64,000 bases of DNA from Pseudomonas sp. 7P_10.2_Bac1 (GCF_025465935.1 NZ_JANLNV010000072.1:22812-86811), one strand, 5' to 3'; shown: positions 53,855-63,477, counted from the first letter of the stretch. The notes: a model not told the origin generated them from the letters alone. A program made the numbers and translations.

Positions 53855-55023
53855 TCACCTTACGTGTCCTGGGTACTTCCGTGACCTTGCTCGAATGCCT
53901 GCGGGTCCGTGCCGAGCAGGAATTGGGCATCCGCCTGGTGTACCAGGTACACGACGTCGAACAGGCCCAGCGCATCGCAGTGATGCATCCCGACAGCTAC
54001 GACCTGTACGACCAATGGTTTCATAACGTTGATTTTGTCTGGCCGGCCAAGGCCATTCAGCCCATCGATACGCAGCGTATTGCGTTGTGGCATGAGATCA
54101 ACGACTTGCCCAAGCGCGGTCGCCTGTCTGTCACTGACCGGCTGGGCAGCGGCAGTGTGCCGTGTGAGCGCTTGTTCGTGCAGCATGACGGCAGCCTGGG
54201 CAGTGCGGTGACCGAGCGCATCAGTATGCTGCCCCTGACCCACAACGCCGATAGCTTTGCCTACCGCCCTGAGCGTCTGCCCGAAGGCTTTTGTTGCGAC
54301 AACGAAAGTTGGGGCTGGCTGCTCGACCCTGCGTGGAGCGGGCGTATCGCTTTGCAGAGCGACGCCGCCATTGGCGCGCTGGATGCAGCGTTGGCGGTGC
54401 AGGGCGCGGGTCTGGTTGCCTTCAATGACATCGGCAACATGAGCATCGAAGAGATCGACGCGCTGGCTGACATTTTGGTGCGCAAACAGAAAGTAGGGCA
54501 CTTTGCTGCGTTCTGGTCGGATGACGAAGTGGCCGCGCGATTGATGCTCAGCCCGAGCATTGATATCCAGAGCTTATGGTCGCCGACCCTGATGCGCCTG
54601 CACCGCGCCGGGGTCAAATACCGTCTGGCAGTGCCACGCGAAGGCTATCGCGCCTGGTTTGGCGGCTTGTCATTGTCACGCCATGCCAAGGGGCCGGTGC
54701 TGGATGCGGCCTATGCCTACCTCAATTGGTGGTTGTCCGGCTGGCCGGGCGCGGTGATGGCGCGTCAGGGCTATTACATCGGCAACCCGGCCCGTGCCCG
54801 TGACCACCTGAGCAGTGCCGAATGGGATTACTGGTACGCCGGCAAGCCCGCGCGCGAGGCGCTGCTGGGCAGTGACGGCTTGCCGCTGATCGATATTGGC
54901 GAAGTGCGCGACGGTGGCTCCTACGAACAACGCATGGGGCACATCGCGGTGTGGAACTCGGTGATGGATGAACACAACTATCTGGTACGTCGCTGGAGCG
55001 ACTTCATGCGGGCGTGGGTGTGA
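53851..55023 (+). CDS. Solute-binding-like protein without signal peptide
   Basis: 390 aa. The fold reads as a type 2 periplasmic binding protein of the spermidine/putrescine (PotD) kind: VTERISMLPLTHNADSFAYRPE, PAWSGRIALQSDAAIGALDAAL, VPREGYRAWFGGLSLSRHAK, AYAYLNWWLSGWPGAVMARQGYY. The N-terminus MITLRVLGTSVTLLECLRVR has no hydrophobic secretion signal and no upstream start restores one, because the gene overlaps cobW by ATGA. No ABC permease or ATPase gene is near. A cytoplasmic binding or sensing role, or a non-canonical enzyme, is therefore likely. Confidence 0.82.
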   Translation: MITLRVLGTSVTLLECLRVRAEQELGIRLVYQVHDVEQAQRIAVMHPDSYDLYDQWFHNVDFVWPAKAIQPIDTQRIALWHEINDLPKRGRLSVTDRLGSGSVPCERLFVQHDGSLGSAVTERISMLPLTHNADSFAYRPERLPEGFCCDNESWGWLLDPAWSGRIALQSDAAIGALDAALAVQGAGLVAFNDIGNMSIEEIDALADILVRKQKVGHFAAFWSDDEVAARLMLSPSIDIQSLWSPTLMRLHRAGVKYRLAVPREGYRAWFGGLSLSRHAKGPVLDAAYAYLNWWLSGWPGAVMARQGYYIGNPARARDHLSSAEWDYWYAGKPAREALLGSDGLPLIDIGEVRDGGSYEQRMGHIAVWNSVMDEHNYLVRRWSDFMRAWV

Positions 55024-55140
55024 AAATAGCCCGGTAGACTGCAATCTTTTAAAGATCAAAAGATCGTAGCCTGCGGCATTTCCTACGAAAATTTTATGGC
55101 GCGGCTTTTGATCTGGCTTTTGATCTAAGGAGCCCATTAA
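55024..55140. other. Spacer after the operon with AT-rich palindromes
   Basis: Contains GCAATCTTTTAAAGATCAAA and AGATCG stretches related to the CTTTT-type REP elements, then TTTTGATCTGGCTTTTGATC, a short direct repeat. With the element that follows it makes a 483-base gene-free stretch (55024-55506). Confidence 0.5.
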
Positions 55141-55390
55141 ACCACGCTGGCCTCACACAGGTTTTGCGCAGTGGGTAACCCGGCAGGACGCCGGGTTAGC
55201 CGCGACACGGCCAGGGATGGCCGATCGCGGCGGGCCCACGGAGCAAGGCCTGTGTGAGGGTATGCCGAGCCATAGCGAGGCACCGAGTGGTAGGGCAAAA
55301 AGCGTTTGGCCACTTTGCGCTTTTCAAAGTGGCACGGCGTAAGGCCGGAACCCTAAGTGGCCGTTACCGCAGCAATGGATATGTCCCCCA
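55141..55390. repeat. Highly structured extragenic element
   Basis: Strong nested dyads: outer arms CCTCACACAGG (55151-55161) and CCTGTGTGAGG (55249-55259); hairpin TAACCCGGC-AGGAC-GCCGGGTTA (55176-55198); a compound stem GCCGCGA/TCGCGGC (55199-55205, 55225-55231) enclosing CGGCCA-GGGA-TGGCCG; and a third hairpin GCCACTTTG/CAAAGTGGC (55309-55333). The tail GGCCGTTACCGCAGCAATGG is shared, with changes, at 32098-32123. The plus-strand frame over it reads a peptide I remember as a common spurious product in Pseudomonas. Probably a dispersed repeat with an RNA-like fold; it could also end the preceding operon. Confidence 0.65.
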
Positions 55391-55506
55391 AAATACCGAG
55401 TGCGATGGTTTTACGACTGCCAGCAGTCGATCGCAGTCTTCGAGCCTCGTCAGCGACTCCAAGCACTGCGCCACAGACCTGTGCCGTGCAAGCGGCGCGC
55501 GTTCAA

Positions 55507-56142
55507 TCACGGCCGGTAGGCGCGCATGAACACCTTCACCACTTCCTGCACATGCGCTTCGGTTTCTTCGGCTGTCAGCACCCCGCCGTAGCCATACAGC
55601 AAGCGAAAGTTGGGCGAGCCCTTGAGCATGCAGAAAAAGTGTTCTGCGGCGTAATGCGCCCCTTCGATGTGCAAGGCACCGGTCTGGTGGATCTTGTTCA
55701 GCAGGCGCTCCATTTCCAGCACCACCCGCTCCGGGCCTGCTTCAAAGAAGATCTGTGACAGCTTGGGGTCCTGGCTGCCGAGGGTCATCATCAGCCGATG
55801 CAGGTTCAGTGATTCCTCGCTGTTGATCAGCGCCACAAAACCTCGGCCAATGGCGGACAACACCGTTTCTATCGGCACTCCGTCCGGCAACTCAAAAAAC
55901 AAGTCCGGCAATTGCTCGGAACACTTGGCCAGGATCGCTGAGGAGAACAGCGTCTCCTTGTCAGTGAAGTGGCTGTAGACCGTCAATTTGGATACCCCCG
56001 CCAGCGCAGCGACCGCATCCATGCTGGTGTTGGCATAGCCTTTGGTCAAAAACAGGGTTTTAGCCGCATCAAGGATGGCCTGGCGTTTTGCCATGTCCTT
56101 GGGGCGCCCGGGTGCATTGGGGGGTAAAGGATGGTCAGACAT
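55507..56142 (-). CDS. mexL: TetR-family repressor MexL
   Basis: 211 aa. N-terminal TetR helix-turn-helix (ILDAAKTLFLTKGYANTSMDAVAALAGVSKLTVYSHF, with GVSKLTVYSHF as the recognition helix) and an AefR-type C-terminal ligand domain. Position and length match P. aeruginosa MexL (212 aa), the repressor of mexJK and of itself, divergent from mexJ with a 90-base intergenic region. Identity is inferred from synteny (rsmJ upstream, plsB downstream) and size. Confidence 0.85.
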   Translation of the reverse strand: MSDHPLPPNAPGRPKDMAKRQAILDAAKTLFLTKGYANTSMDAVAALAGVSKLTVYSHFTDKETLFSSAILAKCSEQLPDLFFELPDGVPIETVLSAIGRGFVALINSEESLNLHRLMMTLGSQDPKLSQIFFEAGPERVVLEMERLLNKIHQTGALHIEGAHYAAEHFFCMLKGSPNFRLLYGYGGVLTAEETEAHVQEVVKVFMRAYRP

Positions 56143-56147
56143 ATCCG

Positions 56148-56199
56148 TTTATTACTGGACTGGTGAGTTTAGTATTAATAACATGCCGCCCAGTATAAA
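56148..56199. promoter_or_regulatory. Candidate MexL operator/promoter region
   Basis: TTTATTACTGG (56148-56158) is repeated inverted as CCAGTATAAA (56190-56199) with one base missing. TTACTG and the AT-rich TATTAATA between them could be -35 and -10 of mexJ. This is the only dyad in the 90-base mexL-mexJ spacer. Confidence 0.4.
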
Positions 56200-56232
56200 T
56201 ATTCCAAGCCCCTTTAGCGAAAGGTCGTCCCC

Positions 56233-57333
56233 ATGTTGCGCCAAGCCTTGCCCTGCGCTTTGCCTGTTTGTCTGGTGTTTTTGCTGTCTGCCTGTGGCCA
56301 GGAGCCGCCCGCCAAAATCACCATCAGCCCGGCACTGGTGGTGCAACCGCAGCCTTCGGCCGTGGCGATGCAAAGTTATCCGGGCGAGGTGCGGGCACGC
56401 TTTGATCCGCAACTGGCGTTTCGTATCGGCGGCAAAGTGACCAAGCGCCTGGTCGATGAAGGTGAGCGGGTCAAGGCCAATCAGCCGCTGGCTGAACTCG
56501 ACCCGCAAGACGTGCGCCTGCAACTGGAGGCTACCCGTGCTCAAGTTGCGGCCGGGCAGGCCAATTTGAATCTGGTGCGTGCCGAGCGCGATCGCTATAA
56601 AACCTTGCTCGACCGGCAGATGGTCAGCCGTTCGCAGTACGACAATGCCGAAAATATGTACCGCGCCGGTGAGGCCAAGCTTCAGCAGCTCAAGGCCGAG
56701 CAGGATGTGGCCAGCAACCAGGCCAGTTATGCGGTGTTGCGTGCGCCGCAAGACGGCGTGATTGCTCAGCGTCAGGTGGAAGTCGGGCAAGTGGTGGCCG
56801 CAGGGCAAACCGTGTTTACCCTGGCCGCCGATGGCGAGCGTGAGGTGTTGATCAGCTTGCCGGAACAAGCCTTTGGCCGTTTCAAGATCGGTCTGCCGGT
56901 CGAGGTTGAGCTGTGGTCGCAGCCGGGCCAGCGGTTCAGCGGGCGGATTCGTGAGTTGTCGCCTTCGGCCGATCCGAAATCGCGGACTTTTGCCGCCCGT
57001 ATCGCTTTCACCGAAGGCAAGGTGCCTGCCGAGTTGGGGCAAAGCGCGCGGGTGTTTATACCCAACGATGGGGTGAGCCCGCTGTCGGTGCCGCTGTCGG
57101 CCCTGACCGCTGAAAATGGGGCGACGTATGTGTGGCGCGTCGGCCAAGGCAACAAGCTGGAACAAGTGCCGGTGCGCGTCGGGCCGTTTGGCGAGAACAG
57201 CGTCCCTGTGCTGGAAGGCCTGAAGGCCAATGACTGGATTGTGTCGGCAGGCGTGCACGTGCTGCACCCTGGCCAAGAGGTGCGACCCATTGATCGGACC
57301 AACCGGACCATCAATGTTGCGGTAAAGGAGTAA
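56233..57333 (+). CDS. mexJ: RND efflux periplasmic adaptor MexJ
   Basis: 366 aa lipoprotein (lipobox FLLSAC, Cys at about 17). Membrane-fusion protein: barrel-sandwich halves (FRIGGKVTKRLVDEGERVKANQPLAELDP and VLRAPQDGVIAQRQVEVGQVV), a helical hairpin (about 95-150) and beta-barrel/proximal domains. It bridges MexK to an outer-membrane channel. P. aeruginosa MexJ has 367 residues. No outer-membrane gene follows, as is also true for mexJK, whose pump borrows OprM or OpmH. Confidence 0.9.
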   Translation: MLRQALPCALPVCLVFLLSACGQEPPAKITISPALVVQPQPSAVAMQSYPGEVRARFDPQLAFRIGGKVTKRLVDEGERVKANQPLAELDPQDVRLQLEATRAQVAAGQANLNLVRAERDRYKTLLDRQMVSRSQYDNAENMYRAGEAKLQQLKAEQDVASNQASYAVLRAPQDGVIAQRQVEVGQVVAAGQTVFTLAADGEREVLISLPEQAFGRFKIGLPVEVELWSQPGQRFSGRIRELSPSADPKSRTFAARIAFTEGKVPAELGQSARVFIPNDGVSPLSVPLSALTAENGATYVWRVGQGNKLEQVPVRVGPFGENSVPVLEGLKANDWIVSAGVHVLHPGQEVRPIDRTNRTINVAVKE

Positions 57334-57338
57334 TCCCG

Positions 57339-60300
57339 ATGGGTTTCAACCTTTCCGCCTGGGCGCTGCGTAATCGTCAAATCGTTCTGTTTTTGATGCT
57401 GTTGGTGGCTGTCGTCGGTGCGCTTTCTTACACCAAATTAGGCCAAAGCGAAGACCCGCCGTTCACCTTCAAGGCCATGGTGATCCGGACATTGTGGCCG
57501 GGGGCGACCGCTGAGGAAGTGTCGCGCCAGGTCACCGAGCGTATCGAAAAGAAACTCATGGAAACCGGCGAATACGAGCGCATTGTGTCGTTTTCACGGC
57601 CCGGTGAGTCGCAAGTGACCTTTATGGCCCGCGATTCGCTGGACTCCTCGCACATTCCCGAACTCTGGTACCAGGTTCGCAAAAAGATCAGCGACATTCG
57701 CTATACCTTGCCACCGGACGTACAGGGGCCGTTTTTCAACGATGAATTTGGCACCACGTTCGGCAACATCTACAGCCTGAGTGGCGAAGGTTACGACTAC
57801 GCGGTACTCAAGGACTACGCCGATCGCATCCAGATCCAACTGCAACGGGTCAAGGATGTCGGCAAGGTGGAGTTGCTGGGCCTGCAGGATGAAAAGATCT
57901 GGATCGAGCTTTCCAACCTCAAGCTGGCGACCCTGGGTTTGCCGCTGGCCGCAGTGCAACAAGCCCTTCAAGAGCAGAACGCGGTGTCGACCGCGGGCTT
58001 CTTCGAGACACCGACCGAGCGCGTGCAATTGCGCGTCAGCGGTAACTTCAAAACCGTCGAAGAAATCGAGCGCTTCCCTATTCGGGTGGGCGAACGCACC
58101 TTGCGTATCAGTGACGTGGCTGATGTACGTCGCGGCTTTAACGACCCACCCGCACCGCGTATGCGTTTCATGGGCCAGGACGCCATCGGTCTGGCCGTGG
58201 CGATGAAGGACGGCGGCGACATCCTGGTCCTGGGTAAAGCCCTGGAAGCCGAGTTTGAGCGCCTGCAAAAGAACCTCCCGGCCGGCATGAAGCTGGCCAA
58301 GGTCTCGGATCAACCGGCGGCGGTGAAAACCAGCGTTGGCGAGTTTGTTCAGGTGCTGGTCGAAGCGCTGGCGATTGTGTTGCTGGTGAGTTTTTTCTCG
58401 CTCGGCGTGCGCACCGGCATGGTGGTGGCGCTGACTATTCCGCTGGTGCTGGCGATGACGTTCGCCACCATGCATTACTTGGGCATCGGTCTGCACAAAA
58501 TCTCGCTGGGCGCGCTGGTGCTGGCGCTGGGCCTGCTGGTGGACGACGCGATCATCGCCGTGGAAATGATGGCGATCAAAATGGAGCAGGGCTACGACCG
58601 GCTCAAGGCGGCGAGTTTTGCCTGGACCAGCACGGCGTTTCCGATGCTCACCGGCACGCTGATCACGGCCGCGGGCTTTTTGCCGATTGCCATGGCGCAG
58701 TCGAGCACGGGGGAGTACACCCGCTCGATATTCCAGGTGGTCACCATTGCGTTGCTGGCCTCCTGGATTGCGGCGGTGGTATTCGTGCCGTATCTGGGCG
58801 CGTTGCTGTTGCCGGATCTGGCCAAGCTGCATGCAGCCAAACATGGCACCGGCGACGGTGCGCCAGACCCGTATGGCACGCCGTTTTATCAGCGTATTCG
58901 TCGCGTGGTGGAGTGGTGCGTGCGCCGTCGTAAAACCGTGATTGCGCTGACCGTGCTGCTGTTTTTGGGCTCGGTGGTGCTGTTCAAGTTCGTGCCACAG
59001 CAGTTTTTCCCGGCCTCCAGCCGTTTTGAATTGATGGTCGATTTGAAACTGGCTGAAGGCGCCTCGCTGAGCAACACCACCGAACAGGTCAAGCGCCTCG
59101 AAAACCTGCTCAAGGACCATCCCGGCATCGAGAATTACGTAGCCTATGCCGGCACCGGTTCTCCGCGCTTCTACCTGCCGTTGGACCAGCAATTGCCGGC
59201 CGCCAGTTTTGCCCAGTTTGTGGTGCTGGCCAAGACCATTGAGGACCGCGAAAGCCTGCGCACCTGGCTGATTGACACCTTGAACGAACAGTTTCCGACC
59301 GTCCGGGCGCGGGTGACGCGCTTGGAAAACGGCCCGCCTGTGGGGTATCCGGTGCAATTCCGGGTAACCGGTGAGCATATCGAGCAAGTCCGGGCGTTGG
59401 CGCGCAAAGTGGCGACTCAGGTACGTGAAAACCCCCACGTGGTGAACGTGCACCTGGACTGGGAGGAACCGAGCAAGGTGGTGTACCTCAATGTCGATCA
59501 GGACCGGGTACGAGCGCTGGGCGTGAGCACGGCCAATCTGTCGAAGTTTCTGCAAAGTACCTTGCTGGGCTCCACTGTCAGCCAGTACCGCGAAGACAAC
59601 GAACTGATTGAAATCCTGCTACGTGGCACCACCCAGGAGCGTACCCAGCTGTCGCTGTTGCCGAGTCTGGCAGTGCCGACCGACAACGGCCAAAGCGTTG
59701 CGCTGTCACAAATCGCGACGCTGGAGTATGGCTTTGAAGAAGGCATCATCTGGCACCGCAATCGCTTGCCAACGGTCACCGTGCGCGCCGATATCTACGG
59801 CAAGGACCAACCTGCGACCCTGGTGCAGCAGATTCTGCCGACCCTTGAGGGCGTTCGCGCTGAACTGCCGGAGGGGTATTTGCTGGAAGTGGGCGGCACG
59901 GTTGAGGATGCCACGCGCGGCCAGGACTCGGTGAAAGCGGGCGTGCCCCTGTTTATCGTGGTGGTGCTGACCTTGTTGATGGTGCAACTGCGCAGCTTCT
60001 CGCGCATGGCCATGGTGTTTTTGACCGCGCCATTGGGCCTGATCGGAGTGACCCTGTTCTTGCTGGTGTTCAACAAGCCCTTTGGCTTTGTGGCGATGCT
60101 CGGCACTATTGCCTTGTCGGGGATGATCATGCGCAACTCGGTGATCCTGGTGGACCAGATCGAGCAGGACAAAGCGGCGGGGCTGGCTACCTGGCAGGCG
60201 ATTATTGAAGCGACCGTACGGCGTTTCCGGCCGATTGTGCTGACTGCCTTGGCGGCGGTGCTGGCGATGATCCCGTTGTCGCGCAGCGTGTTCTTCGGCC

Positions 60301-60416
60301 CGATGGCGGTGGCGATCATGGGCGGCCTGATCGTGGCCACGGCGCTGACGCTGTTGTTCTTGCCGGCACTGTATGCCGCGTGGTTCAGGGTGAAGAAGCC
60401 GCAAGCTAACACCTGA
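57339..60416 (+). CDS. mexK: RND efflux inner-membrane transporter MexK
   Basis: 1025 aa, the MexK length. HAE1-type RND pump with twelve membrane helices and two large periplasmic loops; the proton-relay Asp pair is in GLLVDDAIIAVEMM and the second half has SGMIMRNSVILVDQIEQD. In P. aeruginosa MexJK exports erythromycin and triclosan. It starts 5 bases after mexJ with AAGGAG inside the mexJ end, so both are one operon. A REP element lies just downstream. Confidence 0.92.
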   Translation: MGFNLSAWALRNRQIVLFLMLLVAVVGALSYTKLGQSEDPPFTFKAMVIRTLWPGATAEEVSRQVTERIEKKLMETGEYERIVSFSRPGESQVTFMARDSLDSSHIPELWYQVRKKISDIRYTLPPDVQGPFFNDEFGTTFGNIYSLSGEGYDYAVLKDYADRIQIQLQRVKDVGKVELLGLQDEKIWIELSNLKLATLGLPLAAVQQALQEQNAVSTAGFFETPTERVQLRVSGNFKTVEEIERFPIRVGERTLRISDVADVRRGFNDPPAPRMRFMGQDAIGLAVAMKDGGDILVLGKALEAEFERLQKNLPAGMKLAKVSDQPAAVKTSVGEFVQVLVEALAIVLLVSFFSLGVRTGMVVALTIPLVLAMTFATMHYLGIGLHKISLGALVLALGLLVDDAIIAVEMMAIKMEQGYDRLKAASFAWTSTAFPMLTGTLITAAGFLPIAMAQSSTGEYTRSIFQVVTIALLASWIAAVVFVPYLGALLLPDLAKLHAAKHGTGDGAPDPYGTPFYQRIRRVVEWCVRRRKTVIALTVLLFLGSVVLFKFVPQQFFPASSRFELMVDLKLAEGASLSNTTEQVKRLENLLKDHPGIENYVAYAGTGSPRFYLPLDQQLPAASFAQFVVLAKTIEDRESLRTWLIDTLNEQFPTVRARVTRLENGPPVGYPVQFRVTGEHIEQVRALARKVATQVRENPHVVNVHLDWEEPSKVVYLNVDQDRVRALGVSTANLSKFLQSTLLGSTVSQYREDNELIEILLRGTTQERTQLSLLPSLAVPTDNGQSVALSQIATLEYGFEEGIIWHRNRLPTVTVRADIYGKDQPATLVQQILPTLEGVRAELPEGYLLEVGGTVEDATRGQDSVKAGVPLFIVVVLTLLMVQLRSFSRMAMVFLTAPLGLIGVTLFLLVFNKPFGFVAMLGTIALSGMIMRNSVILVDQIEQDKAAGLATWQAIIEATVRRFRPIVLTALAAVLAMIPLSRSVFFGPMAVAIMGGLIVATALTLLFLPALYAAWFRVKKPQANT

Positions 60417-60419
60417 CCT

Positions 60420-60484
60420 GCAGGAGCGAGCTTGTCTCGCGGTCTTTTGCTGTTGTAAAAGATCGCGAGGCCAGCTCCCACCAA
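60420..60484. repeat. REP palindrome after mexK
   Basis: GCAGGAGCGAGCTTGTCTCG and AGATCGCGAGGCCAGCTCCC inverted around CGGTCTTTTGCTGTTGTAAA; CTCGCGATCTTTT family. Confidence 0.85.
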
Positions 60485-60497
60485 GGCAGGTAGTGGC

Positions 60498-60896
60498 TTA
60501 ACGCACCTGATCGACGCGCAAGCGGATCGGTTGCAGGGTTTTGGCATTCAGATCAACGCTGTTGTGCTCAGTGCTGATGAACAGCAATTGGCCGTTTTCT
60601 TCGATCCGCGCGCTCACCGCGTAGGTGTGCCCTGGCTTGACGTCATCCGGGTTATAGGTGAGCTGGAAAGGCAATGGCACCTGGCCTTTGATGGTGCCGC
60701 TTTGCTTGGCCAGGGTCACGGCCGGGGCGTCGGCCAGCGACACGTCCTGCAGGCTTACTTCCAGGGTAGCAGTGGGCGGCAGGGCGATGCGTTGCAGGTA
60801 AAAGACTTCGCCGTCGAGCGTGGCTTTCGGGGTAGGGGTCATTGAGCTGCAGGCTCCGAGCAGGGCCGTGAGGCTGAGTATAAGAAGTTTTTTCAT
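60498..60896 (-). CDS. YbaY-family lipoprotein
   Basis: 132 aa. Lipobox TALLGAC (Cys at 16). The mature part is a single YbaY beta domain: LDGEVFYLQRIALPPTATLEVSLQDVSLADAPA, split here as GEVFYLQRIALPP and TATLEVSLQDVSLAD, then IKGQVPLPFQLTYNPDDV and HTYAVSARIEENGQLLFI. Usual form for short envelope lipoproteins called 'glycoprotein/polysaccharide metabolism'; real role unknown. Transcribed in the same direction as plsB and 73 bases downstream of it. That spacer has a CCCGTGG/CCACGGG hairpin (60936-60956). Confidence 0.88.
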   Translation of the reverse strand: MKKLLILSLTALLGACSSMTPTPKATLDGEVFYLQRIALPPTATLEVSLQDVSLADAPAVTLAKQSGTIKGQVPLPFQLTYNPDDVKPGHTYAVSARIEENGQLLFISTEHNSVDLNAKTLQPIRLRVDQVR

Positions 60897-60969
60897 GGTG
60901 GGTTCCCAAGGGGCTGAAAGCGTTCAGGCACCCGACCCGTGGCTGTGTGCCACGGGCCGGTTTATTGAG

Positions 60970-63477
60970 TTAAGGCGTTTTTTCGGGCGGCGGTGCAGGT
61001 TGATCGTGCGCATCTTCACTGCGGTGCAAGGCTACCTGGCGAATCGACAAGCGAATGTCCGGTGGAAGCACGCGTTTGGCCGCGCCCTCGGCCAGTTCGC
61101 CGAGCAGTTCGTGATAGCTCAACTTGCCGTTGGCGTCGCGTCGCAGTACGTCTTGCTCCAGCAAGGTTTCGATAAAGTGACGGAACAGGCTCTTGTCAAA
61201 GAACTCGGGGGCATTGAGCCCGTGCAGGATCGACAAGCGCTGAGCCATCATCGTGCACAGGTCTTCCAGTTCTTCGCTGCTCAAGGTGTTCTGGCCGCTG
61301 TTGAGCAACAGCGAAATAGCCATGTAGAAGCGCTGCAGGGTTTGCGCAATGCTCTTGGACAGCAGCGTCAGCAACACAAAGTGCCGTGAGCTGGGAGCCG
61401 GGCGCAGGTAGATAGTGTTCTCGAAACGCAGCAAGCCTTGCTCGACAAACGCCTCCAGCCATTGATCGACTACGCCGTCGAGTTCGTCCAGTGACCAGCG
61501 AATGAACAACTCCGATTGCAGGTACGGGTACAGCGCGCGGGTGTAGCGCAGGATTTGCTCGCGGGTCATGCGCGAAGAGCTTTGGAAGAAGCTGGCCAGC
61601 AATGCCGGCAAGGCAAAAATGTGCAGCACGTTGTTGCGGTAGTACGTCATCAACACCGCGTTCTGTTCATCCAGATACAGGATCTTGCCCAGCGCATCGC
61701 TTTGTTCAGACAGCAGGTCCATGGCTTTGACGTGCTCGATCAGCGCCTGGCCATCACCCTCCGGCAGGGTGGTGTGCGGCGAGTAAGGCACACGGCGCAG
61801 CAGGGCGAGGTACAGATCCAGCACCCGTGCCATTGCGCGGTCGTCCAGGGCTAGCTTGCTGGTGGACAACAAGGCCAGCGCCACCAGGTTGACCGGGTTG
61901 ATCGCGGCGGCTTCGTTAAGGTGCTGCGCGACCTTCTCACCCAGGCGGTTGGTGGTGGCGTTCAACCAGTCGGGACGGTACAGCGGCGCCAGTTCTTGCT
62001 GACGCCAGTCGGGTTGTTCGTGGTCGAGGAATTCAGCGAGCTTGATCGGTTCGCCAAAGTTGACCGCGACCTGGCCGAACTTCTGCTTGAGCGCGCCGAT
62101 CACTTTGAATATGTCGAAAATCGACTCTTTCTTTTTGCTTGCTCCACGCAATTCGCCCAGATAAGTGCGACCTTCAAGTACCCGCTCGTAGCCGATGTAC
62201 ACCGGCACAAACACGATGGGCGTGCGTGAAGAACGCAGGAAGCTGCGCAGGGTGATGGCCAGCATGCCGGTTTTAGGTTGCAGCATGCGCCCGGTGCGCG
62301 AGCGCCCGCCTTCGACGAAGTACTCCACCGGGAAACCTTTGGTGAAGAGGGTGTGCATGTACTCGTTGAACACAGAGGTATACAGCGGGTTGCCCTTGAA
62401 CGTGCGGCGCATGAAAAACGCCCCGCCGCGTCGTAGCAGCGGGCCGATCACCGGCATGTTGAGGTTGATCCCGGCGGCAATATGCGGCGGGGTCAGGCCG
62501 TTGCGAAACAGCAGGTAGGACAGCAACAAATAGTCGATATGGCTGCGGTGGCATGGCACATAGATGATTTCGTGGCCTTGGGCGACGTTCTGAACACCCT
62601 TGATGTCGTTGACTTTGACGCCATCGTAGATCTTGTTCCAGAACCAGCTCAGCACGACCTCAAAAAAGCGGATGGCAGTGTAGGTGTAGTCGGAGGCGAT
62701 TTCATTGGCGTAGCGCAGGGCCTGGGCCTTGGCTTTTTGAGGGCTGATGTTTTCGCGCTGTGCCTCATCGAGAATGGCCTGGCGCACTGCCGGCTCATTC
62801 ACCAGGCCTTTGACCAGGGTGCGCCGGTGCGACAGGTCGGGGCCGATGGTTGAGGTTTTAAGGTTACGAAAATGCACACGCAGGATGCGCTGGGCCATGC
62901 GTACGGTGCGTTCATGACCTTTGTTGAGGTCGATCAATTCACGCAAATGGATCGGTGCGGAGAACTGCACGCGGGTCTTTCGACCCAGAATCAGAATGCG
63001 CAACAGGCGGCGCAGACGCCCGGTGACGGCCCAACTGTCGGCAAACAGCAACTTCCACGGGCTGGACTCGCTATCAGGCGATTGACCCCAAAACACGCTG
63101 ACCGGAATGATTTGTGCATCTTCAGTCGGGTTGTGGGTCAAGCCATCGACCAGGCGGGTCAAGGTCGGGGGTGCTCCGCGTTTGTCCTGCCGGCCTAGCC
63201 AGTCAGGCTCGGGGGTCAGGTAAAAGAACGCGGCGGGCTCGGTCATGGTGCCGACAGCCACGGGCAAAACCGGGCGTGGCAGACCCACTTTGGTGCATTC
63301 GGCATCGACCACAGCAAGTTCAGTGATCGACGGCGATTGCAGGACGTAGAACACAGGGCGGCTGCGATCCAGGCTCAATGGCAAGGAGGACTGATTGATC
63401 GTCTCTGAACGTACCCACAGGTACAGCAAGCGACGCAGGGCGCCAAAGACGAGACGGTGGAATGGGGAGCGGGTCAT
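60970..63477 (-). CDS. plsB: Glycerol-3-phosphate acyltransferase PlsB
   Basis: 835 aa. First enzyme of phospholipid synthesis, acylating sn-glycerol-3-phosphate at position 1 on the inner membrane. The four acyltransferase motifs are in order: HX4D in [54 protein letters not shown] and [17 protein letters not shown]- and C-terminal regions ([24 protein letters not shown]; long helical tail) fit the bacterial PlsB. Slightly longer than E. coli PlsB (about 807 aa), as usual in Pseudomonas. Confidence 0.97.
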   Translation of the reverse strand: MTRSPFHRLVFGALRRLLYLWVRSETINQSSLPLSLDRSRPVFYVLQSPSITELAVVDAECTKVGLPRPVLPVAVGTMTEPAAFFYLTPEPDWLGRQDKRGAPPTLTRLVDGLTHNPTEDAQIIPVSVFWGQSPDSESSPWKLLFADSWAVTGRLRRLLRILILGRKTRVQFSAPIHLRELIDLNKGHERTVRMAQRILRVHFRNLKTSTIGPDLSHRRTLVKGLVNEPAVRQAILDEAQRENISPQKAKAQALRYANEIASDYTYTAIRFFEVVLSWFWNKIYDGVKVNDIKGVQNVAQGHEIIYVPCHRSHIDYLLLSYLLFRNGLTPPHIAAGINLNMPVIGPLLRRGGAFFMRRTFKGNPLYTSVFNEYMHTLFTKGFPVEYFVEGGRSRTGRMLQPKTGMLAITLRSFLRSSRTPIVFVPVYIGYERVLEGRTYLGELRGASKKKESIFDIFKVIGALKQKFGQVAVNFGEPIKLAEFLDHEQPDWRQQELAPLYRPDWLNATTNRLGEKVAQHLNEAAAINPVNLVALALLSTSKLALDDRAMARVLDLYLALLRRVPYSPHTTLPEGDGQALIEHVKAMDLLSEQSDALGKILYLDEQNAVLMTYYRNNVLHIFALPALLASFFQSSSRMTREQILRYTRALYPYLQSELFIRWSLDELDGVVDQWLEAFVEQGLLRFENTIYLRPAPSSRHFVLLTLLSKSIAQTLQRFYMAISLLLNSGQNTLSSEELEDLCTMMAQRLSILHGLNAPEFFDKSLFRHFIETLLEQDVLRRDANGKLSYHELLGELAEGAAKRVLPPDIRLSIRQVALHRSEDAHDQPAPPPEKTP

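Noticed and set aside
55254..55529. Plus-strand 91-codon frame over the structured repeat
   Set aside because: Follows the dispersed repeat, overlaps mexL on the other strand and has no ribosome-binding site.
57594..59555. 653-codon minus-strand frame opposite mexK
   Set aside because: Shadow of the pump gene; Arg/His/Gln-rich and without domain signatures.
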